A DNA stretch of 64,000 nt from Eublepharis macularius (taxonomy: Eukaryota > Chordata > Lepidosauria > Squamata > Eublepharidae). The stretch covers positions 63,317,766 to 63,381,765 of the forward strand of contig NC_072801.1 of NCBI RefSeq assembly GCF_028583425.1. The letters are read 5' to 3'. This document shows, in pieces, positions 48,331 through 60,500 of this stretch (positions are counted from its first letter, which is position 1; each line of letters opens with the position of its first letter). The position numbers and the translations under genes are program-made. A model generated the notes under the pieces. The model worked only from the letters and a program-made list of their open reading frames with translations, ran no database searches and was not told the DNA's origin.

Positions 48331-49469
48331 CGGTGTGGTTAAACATAATGGCATCCCCTCCCTTCTTATATGTTTGAGAAAGGGGGGGCTGCTGGACAGG
48401 CAGAAACGAGAGAAATTGAGCGGTGATGCCTGTCCCAGAAAGGAGATGCCGTCAGTACCAGACATTCCCTGTTGAAGTTCTGCCTATCATGAACCTGTAA
48501 GGTACAAGCTCTGCTAGGAAAAAAGATAGAAGCGGGGACTGACTTTCACTTGTTCGTACATATATAAACTTAGTTAGATGGTTTCTTCTTGGCCTGTAAG
48601 GATTTTTGCACAGCTTTGTATGTAGGAAGGTTCAGATCTTAGTGGAAGAACACACGCTTTCCTTGCCAGTCCTCCAGTCCTTGCATAGCCAGTTAAAGGA
48701 TCTCAGAGATGTTAAAGAGCCATACCTAATATTTTACCAAGTAATGTTATAAAAATACATAGCTAATTATTTAAGTATATGGTGACTGCAGCAAGAGAAG
48801 TATATGCAGCAAAATGGAAGGCAGAACAATGTCCAGATCTGACAGAATGGAAGAACAAATTATATGAATATGCGTCAATGGCAAAATTAACATCTTCTAT
48901 ACACAATAGGCCAATCTGAGAATTCCAGGAAAAATGGAAAATATTTTTTGATTATGTAGCTGAAAACTAAGAATAATCAAGAACAACTATTACTAAATAT
49001 GGTGTTTAGAAGTAGAAAATATACTTGGGCAAGTTCTATATAGGCATATAACTTAATTAATGACAAATTGATAGTTTATTCATTATGTTTCTCTTATATA
49101 GGATTTAGATGTTCTGTTTAGATTAATATACGACCCAGATGATTATTGATGATTGAAGTAATTAATGACTGTAAAGATATGTTTTGGATGACTGTATGAT
49201 GTAGTTATGTTTTTTGTGTATATGTTTGAGTTTATTAGCTGAAACAACTGATTATTTTTTTTGAAAGAGTCATACCTGACCTCTAGGAGAGTAGCAGCTG
49301 GTCAGAGCACATAGGCTTGAGGAAAAGGGACCAGTGATCTAGGCTTGAAGCCACATTGATATATTTATTGAAACTTCATCAAGCTTTTCAGACAAAACTT
49401 AGCATGCGGAGGAATTAAAAACCCATACGATCGTTAATTAAAATATAATTTAAAAGATACCTTAGGGGA

Positions 49470-49690
49470 GGGGCCATGGCTTAATAGCCAAATGTTTGTT
49501 TGGCATATCGAAGGTCTCAGGTTCAATCTCTGGCATCTCCAGTAACAAAGATCAGGTAGTGGTTGAGGTAAAAGACCTCTTCCAGACACCCTGAAAAGCC
49601 ACTGCCAGTCAAGAGAAGACAAGATGCACCTGGACAGATCAAGGGCTCAATATAAAGCAGGTTGGTGGGTTCATCTTGAGTCCTTAAAGC
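49470..49690 (+). repeat. tRNA-derived SINE
   Basis: Head GGAGGGGCCATGGCTTAATA, B-box-like GGTTCAATC, then GGCATCTCCAGTAACAAAGA and AAGACCTCTTCCAGACACCC, a common squamate SINE, ending CAATATAAAGCAGG. Confidence 0.8.
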
Positions 49691-49794
49691 GGTCTCAGTC
49701 AAGGCATGATGCAAGAAGGCCTCAGTTATGTCCCTTCCCCTTCTAGCTTCAGGGGAGCTGGATCCTGGAGATACAGAAAAAGGAGATCTAATTA

Positions 49795-50032
49795 CTAATA
49801 ACCAGGGATTTTTTTCAGCTGGAACGCAGTGGAACATAGTTCCGGAACCTCTTGAAAATGGTCACATGGCTGGTGGCCCCGCCCCCTGGTCTCCAGACAG
49901 AGGGGAGTCCATCTAAACTCCCCTCTGTCTGGAGATCAGGGGGCGGAGCCACCAGCCATGTGACCATTTTCTCTGAGGGCAACCCACTGAGTTCCACCAC
50001 TTCTTTCCCCAGAAAAAAGCCCTGCTAATAAC
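49795..50032. mobile_element. hAT-type MITE with intact 8-bp target-site duplication
   Basis: The element occupies 49803-50024 (222 bases). Ends CAGGGATTTTTTTCAGC and GAAAAAAGCCCTG are inverted repeats; the interior is itself a near-palindrome around AGACAGAGGGGAGT. It is flanked on both sides by CTAATAAC (49795-49802 and 50025-50032), the 8-base duplication of hAT elements. It has no coding capacity. Confidence 0.92.
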
Positions 50033-50645
50033 TTTTGCTAGACTGGTTGGAAGCATCATCGTATTCTCCCTTTTAGGAGAGCTTGGACAGCTACAAAGTT
50101 GCCAATTATGCAGCAAGCATACAATGCTACGAAGGTGGGGGGGACCACATGCCAACACCACAGGATTCTGAATCCTGCACTTGCTGAGAAACCTGGATTC
50201 AAACCCCCAACAGTTATGAAGCAAGAACATCTCCTACACATGCACAGCCAAGGCAGAAGTCCACAGGCAAAAAAGGGAGTCTTACTGTATACAAGACAGA
50301 GTAATATTGGCCTCCCTCAAAGATTGTGGTAAAGATTACCAACACAGTGTATATGAAATTAGTTGAATGCTTTGGAAAGTTTTATTAGAAAGCTGGAAAT
50401 ACATAATTTGACTTAGCAACATTTTAATTGAACTTTAATTGAATTGAACATTTCTACTTGAATTTTCAGCCTGGAGAATCCTGCATTATTGGAATACATA
50501 ATCATTCAGCTCAGCAACTTTTTAATTGAACTTTAATTGAAAATTTCCTCTTGAATTTTATACTCCTGTATTATTGGAAAACTCACATCTTGTCGTTTAT
50601 CTTCGCTTTCTCGTCCTCTCCTCTATAAATTCTAATTTATGTACA

Positions 50646-50850
50646 TGCAGCTTTGGGAAATTCCTAGAGGTTTTGGGGGGTGGAGGCTGAAACGAGTGGA
50701 GTTTGGGGAGGGACCTCAATGGGATATAGTGCCATACAGTCCACCCTCCAGCCATTTCCTCCAGCGGACTGATCTCTGTGGCCTGGAGATCAGTTATAAT
50801 TCCAGGAGCTCTCCAGCCATCACCTGGAGTTTGGCAACTCTAACCTACAG
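50646..50850 (-). repeat. Copy of the 190-bp GTTGCCA repeat family
   Basis: Shows TTGGGAAATTCCTAGAGG, CCATACAGTCCACCCTCCAG, CTGATCTCTGTGGCCTGGAG and GGAGTTTGGCAACTC. Confidence 0.75.
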
Positions 50851-50859
50851 CACGCTCAA

Positions 50860-51190
50860 CCGCTACCTTACTTGTGCCCTCCGTGCGCATGCGACAAACA
50901 TATCTTCCATTCTCCGCCTTGAATGAGACGCATGCGCCCAGGATGATTTCCCTAGGCTTCGGGCCTCCGACCACACATGCGCTATAAGCGCCTGACAGCC
51001 GTGCACCGCAAGCCACTAGAGGCGCAGGCGCCCTAATTTGTTTACAACCTTGATCTACCCGGGCGCGCGACACGCCCAACCGAGAAGTCGTACTGCTCGC
51101 GAGCGTATTGTTTTCGCAGAGCCTCCGCATCCTCTAGCCGCTGCTCGCTCTGACGCCACGATTCTTCTCAAACGCATGCGTATTCACTCC
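50860..51190. promoter_or_regulatory. Orphan CpG island with NRF1-like sites
   Basis: CpG-dense block with NRF1-like GTGCGCATGCG (50884), ACGCATGCGCCC (50929), ACATGCGCTA (50976) and ACGCATGCGT (51173), plus GGGCGCGCG. No exon with a recognisable product is attached on either strand, so it may drive a noncoding RNA, a lost or unseen gene, or be an enhancer. Confidence 0.55.
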
Positions 51191-51436
51191 CCCCCTTCCT
51201 ATTTTCACCGTCCTGCATACGTATTGAGAAAATTAGTTCTGGCTGTTGTTTGTGGCCGCTTGAATTTTCCAGGAGCTGGCGGGCAGGAGGCTGATTTTTT
51301 TTTTTAAAGGATTGTAAGAGCACGGTGTTACGTGTCATTTTAAATCGTAGTCTTTTAGCTGTTGCTAACCTGTCAGCCTTCAGCCATTTTATGTTATTTT
51401 GAACTGGCTGATAATGATAAATACGATAAAGGCTTC

Positions 51437-51520
51437 GTAAGGGGTAGCCTGTTGGTCTGTTGCAGCAAAGTAAGGAGGAGTCTTAAAGGTATGCCAAAAG
51501 ACTCCTGTAATTAGGTGAGA
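51437..51520 (+). repeat. Fragment of the fold-back repeat family
   Basis: GGGGTAGCCTGTTGGTCTGT followed by GCAAAGTAAGGAGGAGTCTT and a short related tail. Confidence 0.55.
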
Positions 51521-53224
51521 ATTTCTCGCCACTTACTTGAGAGTAAGACTCCCTGAAAATAGCATTATTTCCCTCTTATTATGGCGGCACTCTTACGCAG
51601 ACATGCTTTCTTTAAAATAATCTTTCTTCCAGAAAGATTTTGTTGGTTGTTGTTGATTATGCATAGGTTCTTATGCTAATGGATATACTTACATACTTTA
51701 TGCAGCAAGCCCAGACTCTTGCTTGCTTTATTTAATTGAAGAAATTTACTAATTCCCATTTTTGCCATAAATTATCATTTTGGTACTTCCTGTCAATCTG
51801 GTGGCCATTTTGAAATGTCACCTCCCTTTCTTTTGTCATCTTAAGAACGCAGTGGATCTTCAGCCTTCACATGAATTGGTTCTTTGCAGTTTTATTCTTC
51901 CACTACATCAATTAGGAAAGAGAAATTGTAATCAAAGGTTCTGCCTAATTTGTCTAGCCCACGGTCACCAAATATGCTCTGATCTTGCATTTTGATGAGG
52001 CTTTAAAATTTATTGTCACAACTCTTTGAGGTGGAATATTATAAACTACAAGAACTCTTGAAACTTCCGAATGTTTGACAATGCAGATCATATATCCATG
52101 TGCATAAATCTGGTGTATGTTTAAACGGTTCTGTGCTTAACCAGTGTTGTAGCAACCACCCGCCTGGCAGGACAGCTCGCATCCCTGGGCCCAGCAGCAA
52201 GGATCATTAAGGGTGGAGAAGTGTGGGTCTAGGGGCTGGAGCATACAGCCAGGGTAGCCTCAGCAACTAGACAGCTTTGGTGCACTGCCACAAAGATGCT
52301 GTAAAGTCATGGAGGAAGTAGATGAGCCTGAATGAGGAAGTAATGGCTCTCTGGACCCAGATGGTTTAAGGCTATGAAGAACTGTCTAAGGAAACAGAAG
52401 AGGGTGGAGCTTAACACAAGGACCAGGTGTGAAGCTGTGGCTATAAATAAGGAGGAAGGGAAAATGGAAGGAGGCTGGCTGGAGGGAAGGAGGCACAGAA
52501 GCAGAAAGGGAAAATCAAACCAGGCTATGGGAGGAAAAAAGAAGCCAAGGAGAGGGAGAAAAGTTTCAGCATGGTGGCTTTTCTTCCCTTGTAACCCTGG
52601 GTGAGTGAAGCTAACCACATGTTCAGGTGCTTAACTGGTGAACATCAGGTATGATGTTCCTCTGCTCTCAGAGGGCACCAGACTGTGGCACGAAAAGCAT
52701 GTTTTTAATTGTAAGCTTGTATATTGCCCAAGCAATAATTGGAAACCACCCATTTTACAGTATGGTAACCACGTTCTCTGTTGCATGAATGAGAACTACT
52801 GTCATAAATGTATCTAGATTATATTCTCTGCATTTGGGGCATTTTGGGGATAATTTTGGGACTAGTGACCTAATATGAGGTGATAACAGAAAAGATATGC
52901 ACTGAGGAATAAAGATTGAAAAACATGCATCTTTATTCCTAATGAGCAGTTCTAATGCAAACTTTATAGAGAGAAACCTTATTCTTGAAGCCTCTTGGGA
53001 TTTTTCAAGTTTTCAAATTGTTACTGCTGCTCCAATCGGGGCGGGGCGGGGTGGGGGAAGAGTAGAAATTGAGGTCAGTTCAGTATCGATGCTGCATTTC
53101 TATGCAGTTATTTTGCAGCAAGTGCCATTTAACTGGGATTCCGTGAAAACATGCATTAAACCCTGTATATGTACTGTATAGAGGTGCCGTAGGAAAATCA
53201 CGTTACTTGTAAACATTGTCGGTG

Positions 53225-53345
53225 GTAGGCAGCTTGGACTCTATGGCTCTATACCCCGCTGAGGCCCCTCCCCAAGCCCACCCTCTCCAGGATCCGCTCC
53301 CAAAATCTCCAGGAATTTTCCAACCCGGAGCTGGCAACAGTAGTT
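53225..53345 (+). repeat. Partial copy of the 190-bp GTTGCCA repeat family
   Basis: TTGGACTCTATGGC, CCCCGCTGAGGCCCCTCCCC and CCAGGAATTTTCCAACCCGG followed by AGCTGGCAAC. Confidence 0.7.
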
Positions 53346-53539
53346 CTACTCCAGTTGAGTAATGGGAGTAACGGGTCCTTTTGTTCAAATTTTAGATAGG
53401 GCGCACAGATTACACACGTTGCTCATTAATACACTTTACTCATTAGCACAAGTTATCAGCCAAAAACTAACGCTGTAGCTTTTCAAACGCTGCGAATTGA
53501 GGTTGTTTGGAGGGAAGACAGAAAAAAAATATGGACAAA

Positions 53540-54540
53540 TGGACTCTTAACCCGGCGGCCATTTTGTGGAAAAGACACTATTGAAAACTAACGGGGAGGA
53601 GAAGAAGACGACCGTTACTCGCGCGTGGCCGCTTCGGGCCGCCGACCAATCAACTTTCTTCTTTTAAAGGAAAAAAACAGCCTTACGGCCAGAGCCTTTG
53701 CCACTCTGCCCAATCAGCAGGCAGCACACGTGGTGTCCTTTGTACGGGCCCGCGCCCGTCGGGAGCGAGCGCCGCAGCCCCACCCAATCGCTACCTGCCG
53801 CCTTCTCCACACCCCCCCGCCCGAAGAGACTGTGGCGCCTAGGGGCGCGCGCGCGCGCGCGCGCGCGGAAGGGGCCAATCAGCGTGCGCGCCGAGGCTTC
53901 CTCGCGCCGCTGCCTCCTCGCTCTCTCCCCCCTCCCACCTCTTGCCCCCGCCCGCGCGACGTTGCTCGCTGCTCCCCACTCGCTCCCCCTCCCTTCCCGA
54001 CCCCCCCTCTGGAGGAGCTGAGCCCCCCCTCCCCCGCTCGTTGCCGCCGCCATGGACCCGAGCAACTGGAGCAGCTTCATCTTCCAGGTAACCCCCCCTC
54101 CCCTTTCCTCCACCTCCCCCCCTCCCTTCTCCGCCAAAAAAAACGGGGGGGGGAGCGCGAGCAGGAAAGGACAAGAGAGCGCAAGCGATCGCTCTCGGCT
54201 CCCCGCTCACACCCTCCCTGCCCCGCCCCTCCCCTCGGGAATCCCAGCGGGCGGGGGCCTTGCGCGCGCGGGCCGGCAGGGCGCACTCGGCACGCGCTCC
54301 CACCCCCGCCCCCCGCCTCGCGCTGCCCCAACGGTCACCTCCCTCCGCCCAGCGCTGCCTCGCATTCCCCCTACCCCCTCGTTCGCCACGCTCGCTGCGC
54401 CCAGCCCCTCCCTGCGCCTCGCGCTTCTTCCCTCTCCCCCCCCCCCCCCGCCAACGGTCACCTCCCTCTCGCGCTCGCTCTGCCCAGCCCCTCGCGCTTC
54501 TCCCCCCCACCTTTTCCCCGCCAGTTGCTCCCTCAGCCCC
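53540..54540 (+). promoter_or_regulatory. MAZ: CpG-island promoter of MAZ
   Basis: Very GC-rich block with CCAATC boxes (53644, 53711, 53784, 53874), many C-tracts and a CG microsatellite at 53845-53867, surrounding the MAZ ATG at 54052. No TATA box. Confidence 0.75.
53845..53867. repeat. CG microsatellite in the MAZ promoter
   Basis: About eleven alternating GC units, a potential Z-DNA former. Confidence 0.9.
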
Positions 54541-57500
54541 ACTCCGCCTGTCAGAAATGCCCCTCCCTGTCAAAGGCTGCTTCCCTCCCCACCTACAGTC
54601 TTTCCCACCAAATAAAAGGCTTCCATATTGGCTTCCCCCCCTCCGCGCCCCTCTCACCCAGACCCCAAGGAGAACTCTTCCCTTTCCCCCCTCGCTTCAC
54701 TTTAGGGCTTGGCCACACATGCGTTTTTAAAAATGCCTCCTCGTTATTTCCTCAGTACTTGCCCCCAAGGGTACAGTAGTAGTTAGAGAGGGAATGACTT
54801 AGAGGGGCCAACAGGTGTAACCTGGATTTTCCACCTGTTTGCTGCCTGCCTCTATGTTAACTCAGACGGAGGTGGTCCCTTGACATAGGACAATGCTGAA
54901 ATATCTCAGTCCACATATATATAGTACATTGGTTGGTTGACATAGTTCTTAGGCACAACCAGTAGGAAGTATGTTCTTGTGATTATTTGCATGTGTGGCT
55001 AAAACCCCTTGGCTAGAGTTCACATACATGACCCCAATGGAATGGATCACGTCTCTTACTGTGAAGAAGAGACTTTCCCCAAACTTCCCCCTCCCTCTTC
55101 AAGCCTTTTATGTAGATGGCTTTCTCATTACTCCTGTAACTCCTCCTATTTCCAGGTCTAGCCAAAGAATAACCTCCTGCACCCTTTTTTCTTTCACCTG
55201 GTATTTCTGTATGAACCTCCAGTTGGCCTCCCTCCTTTTCTATTGCCTCCTTCCTCCTGCCTAGGGCTTCCTGTTTACAGAGCCCTGCCTAGGCCTCTCC
55301 AAATAGGCAGTTTCTCCCATTGCTGTATGGCCAACTGTTAGTGTTTCTCCTTTCCCTGTGTATGTGCTGTACCAAATCTGCACTGCTCTTCTTGATCCTA
55401 GTGCTTTACTCTCATATATATGCCTCTTTCCAAAACACCCGAGTTCTTCAAAGCTCCTTTCATGCCCCTTCTACATTCAATAGATCCCATGCACACCTTA
55501 TGATTCCTGACCATACCTTCTGTTGTTCAGGGTCTTTGGCTCACTCTGTTCTCCTTCCCATCAGAAGAAAGAGGTTCCCATAATATTCTCTCTCATGCAC
55601 CAACATCTAACGCTCCTCTTTATCACAAGTACAGTGTCCTTCTGCCTACATGAGGTCCCACTTGGTTCACGCCCTGCTTTTTTATTCCTACCTTCCTCCC
55701 CCATTCTGCTGCTCTTTCGCAAACAATTATTCCTTCCTCTCTCATTTCCCGTTTTCCTCTTCAACACCACTTACTCACTAAAACTGTTCCAACAGCTTCT
55801 CCAAGTTTGTGCATATTTGAAGACATTTGGTTCAAGCACTTGCTGCCTCCCCTACTGCTTCTCCCCCACTACCTGGTACTGTCTTATTCTCCTCCCAGTA
55901 TACACTTAAGTTGTTCCAGCGACAGTTTGAGAAGCTGATCTAAGCCATCTCCTTGACTTTTTGTTGTTGCCGCTTCTTTTGATGTTTGATGGTTTAACCC
56001 CTTGGTGTTGGATAGACACTGTTCCAGCTTGCTGAGGGATGGAGTGGGGTTTTCTCACCTAGTGTTTTCTGATCTCGTTTCTTTTTATCTTCAGCAGAGT
56101 CACACACAGAACCCGCTGCAAGTTGGGACAGAAATCCCATCCAGGTTTTTTGCCACTCAGGGCTGCAGTCAAAGCCCCTTCCAGGTGAGCTTTATCTGTG
56201 CAACAGTGAGGAAGAGTAATGTATCCCTTTGGAAACAATAACCCATTGAGGAAGCCAAGTTCTGTATTCTGCCTTTTTGTTTGAAAAAATACCCAAGGCA
56301 GCTAACAATAAAAACACAGACAAAAGTAATCAAAATCAAACAGCAAAACATTAGAAATCTAACAGCAATAAAATCTTGAGGCAACAGTCAGTTACTGGTC
56401 AAAGGCTTTCTGGAATTGATGTTTTTCACATTACACTGAAAGACCTGCAAGGATTTTGACAGTCATATCTATCTGAGGAGGGAGTTCCATAACTTTCAGG
56501 TAGCAGCTAAGAAGGCCTTCCAGTATAAGTCTTTGCCAGTCATATTTCAGATAGAGCAAGTTTCCATATCAAGGCCCTAGTAGCCAGCTTCAAAACCAGA
56601 GCAGATTCATAACATGTAGAGATGGTACTTTAGGCCCAAGCCATTTAGGGGTTTAAAAGTCAAAACTAGTAATATGAACTGAGCCCCCAAACAAACTAAA
56701 AGCCAGTGCTATTGATTAAGTTACTGGTTTAGCTATCCTTTTAACAATTGTTCGGAGACGGATCACTTTTACAGAGGCAGAGAGGTAATGATCTGGTCAA
56801 GATCATCCCACAGAGTTAATGGCAGGGGTTTTGAGCCCAGGTGTAAGTATGCTATAGTGCTGTTTTGGAAAAAGAAAAACCCTTGAAGTTTCTAAATTCA
56901 GAACAGCTTCTTAGTATGCAGGGGTTAATTATTGGCTTTATTTACCATTGTTAAATTTATTTTGATTATTAAACAACCTCATATCCCTTGGGCTTGGCAC
57001 ACAGTTATTGGTTTGACACTTGAAACACATCTGCATATGCTAACTGTTCAGACTTGGCACACAGAAGGTATAACAAAGTGCTTGTTTTTTTTAAAAAAGC
57101 ACAATGAGACATAGACAGTTTTTCAAAACAATATGGGTCAGATTGTATGCATGAAATGCTATGTAACCAATTGGTTTACAAAAGTAAAGTATGTTGTTAA
57201 GTTGTAACCAACTCATGGTGATCCTATGAAGTTACACCTCATGGAGTTTTCAAGGCAGGAGATGAGCTGAAGTAGCTTGCCATTGTTTTCTCTGTTCCTC
57301 CCGTCTTCCTTGGTAGGCTCCCATCTAAGTCCTGACCTTGCTTAGCTTCCATGGTCTGACAAGACTGGGTTGTCTGGGCTGTTACCTGATTTATATAGTC
57401 CTTTACAATCTCTTTTCTTGATAACCTTGTGAGATAGTTGCTCACTTCCTTACTGCTGGATTTGTGTAATGAGTCTTAAGGTTTCAGTGCACCCTCGTCT

Positions 57501-60500
57501 GGAGTAAGCCCCATTGAACACAGTGAAACTTGCCTCCGAGTAGATATGCCTAGGATCTGGCTATGCGTGGCTGACTAGGGATTTGAATTCAAATTTCCCA
57601 GTTAGTCATAAACTGAGAAATTAGCAGCTAATTTATAAATGAGGCCATTTCTTCCCTGCTTTTACTTCAAGGAGAGAGAGATTACTACCTCCTAACTAAT
57701 GTTTACATGCTTACAAGAGCTAGTGAAGGTTGTCTTTTAGGAAGCAATGGACCTACTTCCTTGCTATATATATATATGTGTGTCAAGGGGGTTCGTGGAG
57801 GCACTAGAGCATTGAGACCTTCTTCTAGATAGCCATGCCAACTTTTAAGGGCTCTTGATATCTGATGTAGGCTGGACGTAGGCCCTAGATACCCCCTTCA
57901 TCTTACATCTGCAGTGCGACTAATGAGGAGAAGCCTCTTGACAAAGAACAGATTGCCTCTAGTTTACACTTTGAGGTATGAAGATGCATCCAGAAAAAAG
58001 TTAAAATGTCCTTTTGTTTTAAATACATATTTTAAAAGCTTGTCAGAGTAAAATGGCCATTGGTGGGACAACTCCAAAAACACTCGTCCCTGCCGAGGGA
58101 GCAGGGAACACAACAGGGTCACTGTGGAGATGGTCTTTTTATATACAGCTGTAAATATGCTATGTGACTAACAAATCCTGGGCAGACAATATATTTAGTA
58201 AGTGTATTTGCAGGGCTTCTCTGATCTTAAAATGTTTTTGGAAACACTCCAAGCCAGTTACTTCTGAGTAGCTAAACAAGCCTGGAGCAGAGTACTGGGT
58301 TGTAGTAATTATTCTCATGCTAAGAGGAAACAAAAGAATTTCATGTAGGCAGGGGGATGACTGATCAGCATTTTTTAATACAAACAAGTCTGCAAGTCTC
58401 AGGAAAGTGAGGCTGGGTGAGAACAGAAGAAGTTTTTAATACTCGGATTGGTGGTACTGCATTAAGCTGTTATATGAGTGTAGGTGGGGTATAGTGGGGA
58501 GATTGTTGGACCAGGACTAAAGAGCCCTAGGCTCAAATCCAGTGTGGTGGTTTGGTTAGAGTTTTAGACTAGGATCTGGGTGACCCAGGTTCGAATTGCC
58601 ACTCTGCCATGGAAGCTCGCTGAGTGACCCTGGGCTAATCACACACTCTCAGCCTAACCTTCCTCACATAGTTGTGAGGATAAAATGGAGGAGAGGAAAA
58701 AGATGTTAGCCACTTTGGTCCTCATGGGAGAGAAAGACAGGGTATGAATGAAGTAAATAAATAAAAATGAATCCTCAGTCAGTCCTGAATCTCACTGAGT
58801 GATCTTGAGTGAGCTCAGACTTTTCCATATTCAGTGAGGGATACCCAAATCTATATTTTTCAGCATTAGGGCATCCATGTTGATTCACAACTTCTTGGTT
58901 AGAACAAAGTCCTCAAATTCAGGAATAGCCAGTCCTTTAACCCCAAAATATGATTTAATTGTTCACTGGAGTTGGCAAGGCCTTCTAGCCAGTACTTCTG
59001 CTTGAACTCCACCTCCAGCATGTGCTAATGTAATCATCTCCTACTAAACTGTGTGTTTACATTCTTATCTCTGAACACATGGAGTGGTATGTGCATGTGG
59101 ATCCGTCATTCCCCCAGCACACCCGCTTGCAAACAGTTTTGTTCTCTATAGCCCCATGCTTACCCATTATATTTATATCAGTGGGTGTGTATATTGTCAA
59201 CAACTGGAAGCTCAGGCAAGGAGAGCTCCTTGAAGGAGGTAAAACTATTCCAAATTGCATTGTGGGATAGGCTGCTCTCTGTGGGACTCTCAGAGTTCAG
59301 CCAGACAGCAAGAGTGGAGTAATTTCCACCCTTTATTTCCCCAGTATAAACATAATGTCTCTGATTAATACAACTCTGAATGAAGTATTCAACAGTTAAA
59401 TCTGCAAGTATTCTGGAAAGCAGGAACATGGTGGTCTTTATGGCCATTCGGGCTTTATGATTGTAATTCCTATAATTACTTTTTCATTACATTTATGTCT
59501 CACCTTTTTACTAAGTTGTATAAACTTTTGAATCCCAGTGCTAGGAGGCAATATCAGGGGAAAGCCTTGGCCTCTATGCCCTTTTGGGCACTCTAGGCTT
59601 AAGTGGTGGTCGCTGTTTGAAACAGGACGCTGGACTAGATGGCTCACTGGTCTGATCCAGGGCTTTTCTTAATTTCTTATATATGGGGATTCTGAGATGG
59701 CCTCCTAGCCTGCTTAGGTTCATTATGGTTGCTGTATCCTCTGGCTTCAGACCGTGCCCTGGAAGATGAACTATTTCAGTCTCTCTTCTACTTGTACAGT
59801 CAAAGACAGAAAGACACCTATTCTTGCTCTAAATGTTGCATAGAGATTAATTCAGCCTTCCTTATATGTATTTCTAGGTTGATTTTAGACTATTTTAATA
59901 ATAAGTAATTGACAGCTCCACTTTAAATGGGAATTAGCTGGCCCAGCCCAGTTTCCCCTCCTGATTTACTAGAACACTGCAGCAATTCAGGATTGGTTGT
60001 TCGTTGCTCTCTTATTCAATTACACAATCTTTTTTTTCTATTCAGACGGCCACCACAACAGCCCCTCCCCAACAGTCAGCCACCCCTGCTGAGTCCCTTC
60101 AAGTGGACCTCTTGCCAGTTTTAGCTGCTGCCCAGGAAACAGCAGCAGCTGCCGCTGTTGTTGCTGCTGCCACTGCTTCTGCACCAGCTGCCTCCACGGT
60201 AGACACAGCTGCCCTGAAACAGCAGCAGCCTTCCGCTTCTGAAGGTGGTGGGGGGCAGGTAGCACCCCCAACTCAAACCACCCAAGCCCCAACTCCCCAG
60301 GCAGCTCCTTCCACACCACAGCCAGGTGAGGCTCAGAAGAAGCCGAAGAGCAAAGGGCCCTACATCTGCTCCCTGTGTGCTAAAGAGTTCAAAAATGGCT
60401 ACAACCTGCGACGCCATGAAGCTATTCACACGGGGGCCAAAGCTTCTCGTGCTGGACCTACGACCATGAAGATGCCCACTATGGTTCCCCTCAGCTTGCT

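Larger units (their letters stand above)
47940..53500. other. Spacer between MVP and MAZ
   Basis: Repeats (fold-back family, hAT MITE, tRNA SINE, 190-bp family), an AT-rich stretch at 48.7-49.3 kb and an orphan CpG island at 50.86-51.19 kb. No PRRT2- or PAGR1-like coding sequence was recognised here. Confidence 0.5.

Noticed and set aside
52140-52680. A region with a TATA-like box (GCTATAAATAAGG) that looked like a possible isolated LTR
   Set aside because: No terminal inverted dinucleotides, primer site or target duplication could be set; left unassigned.
53625-54779. A 384-codon open frame and several long frames on both strands over the MAZ promoter
   Set aside because: They are compositional: extreme GC and C-tract content removes stop codons. 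Only the MDPSNWSSFIFQ exon has support.
58480-58770. tRNA-like A and B boxes
   Set aside because: They belong to a tRNA-derived SINE with its usual body and AAATA tail; no foldable mature tRNA is present. The same holds for the copies at 5.5, 45.9 and 49.5 kb.
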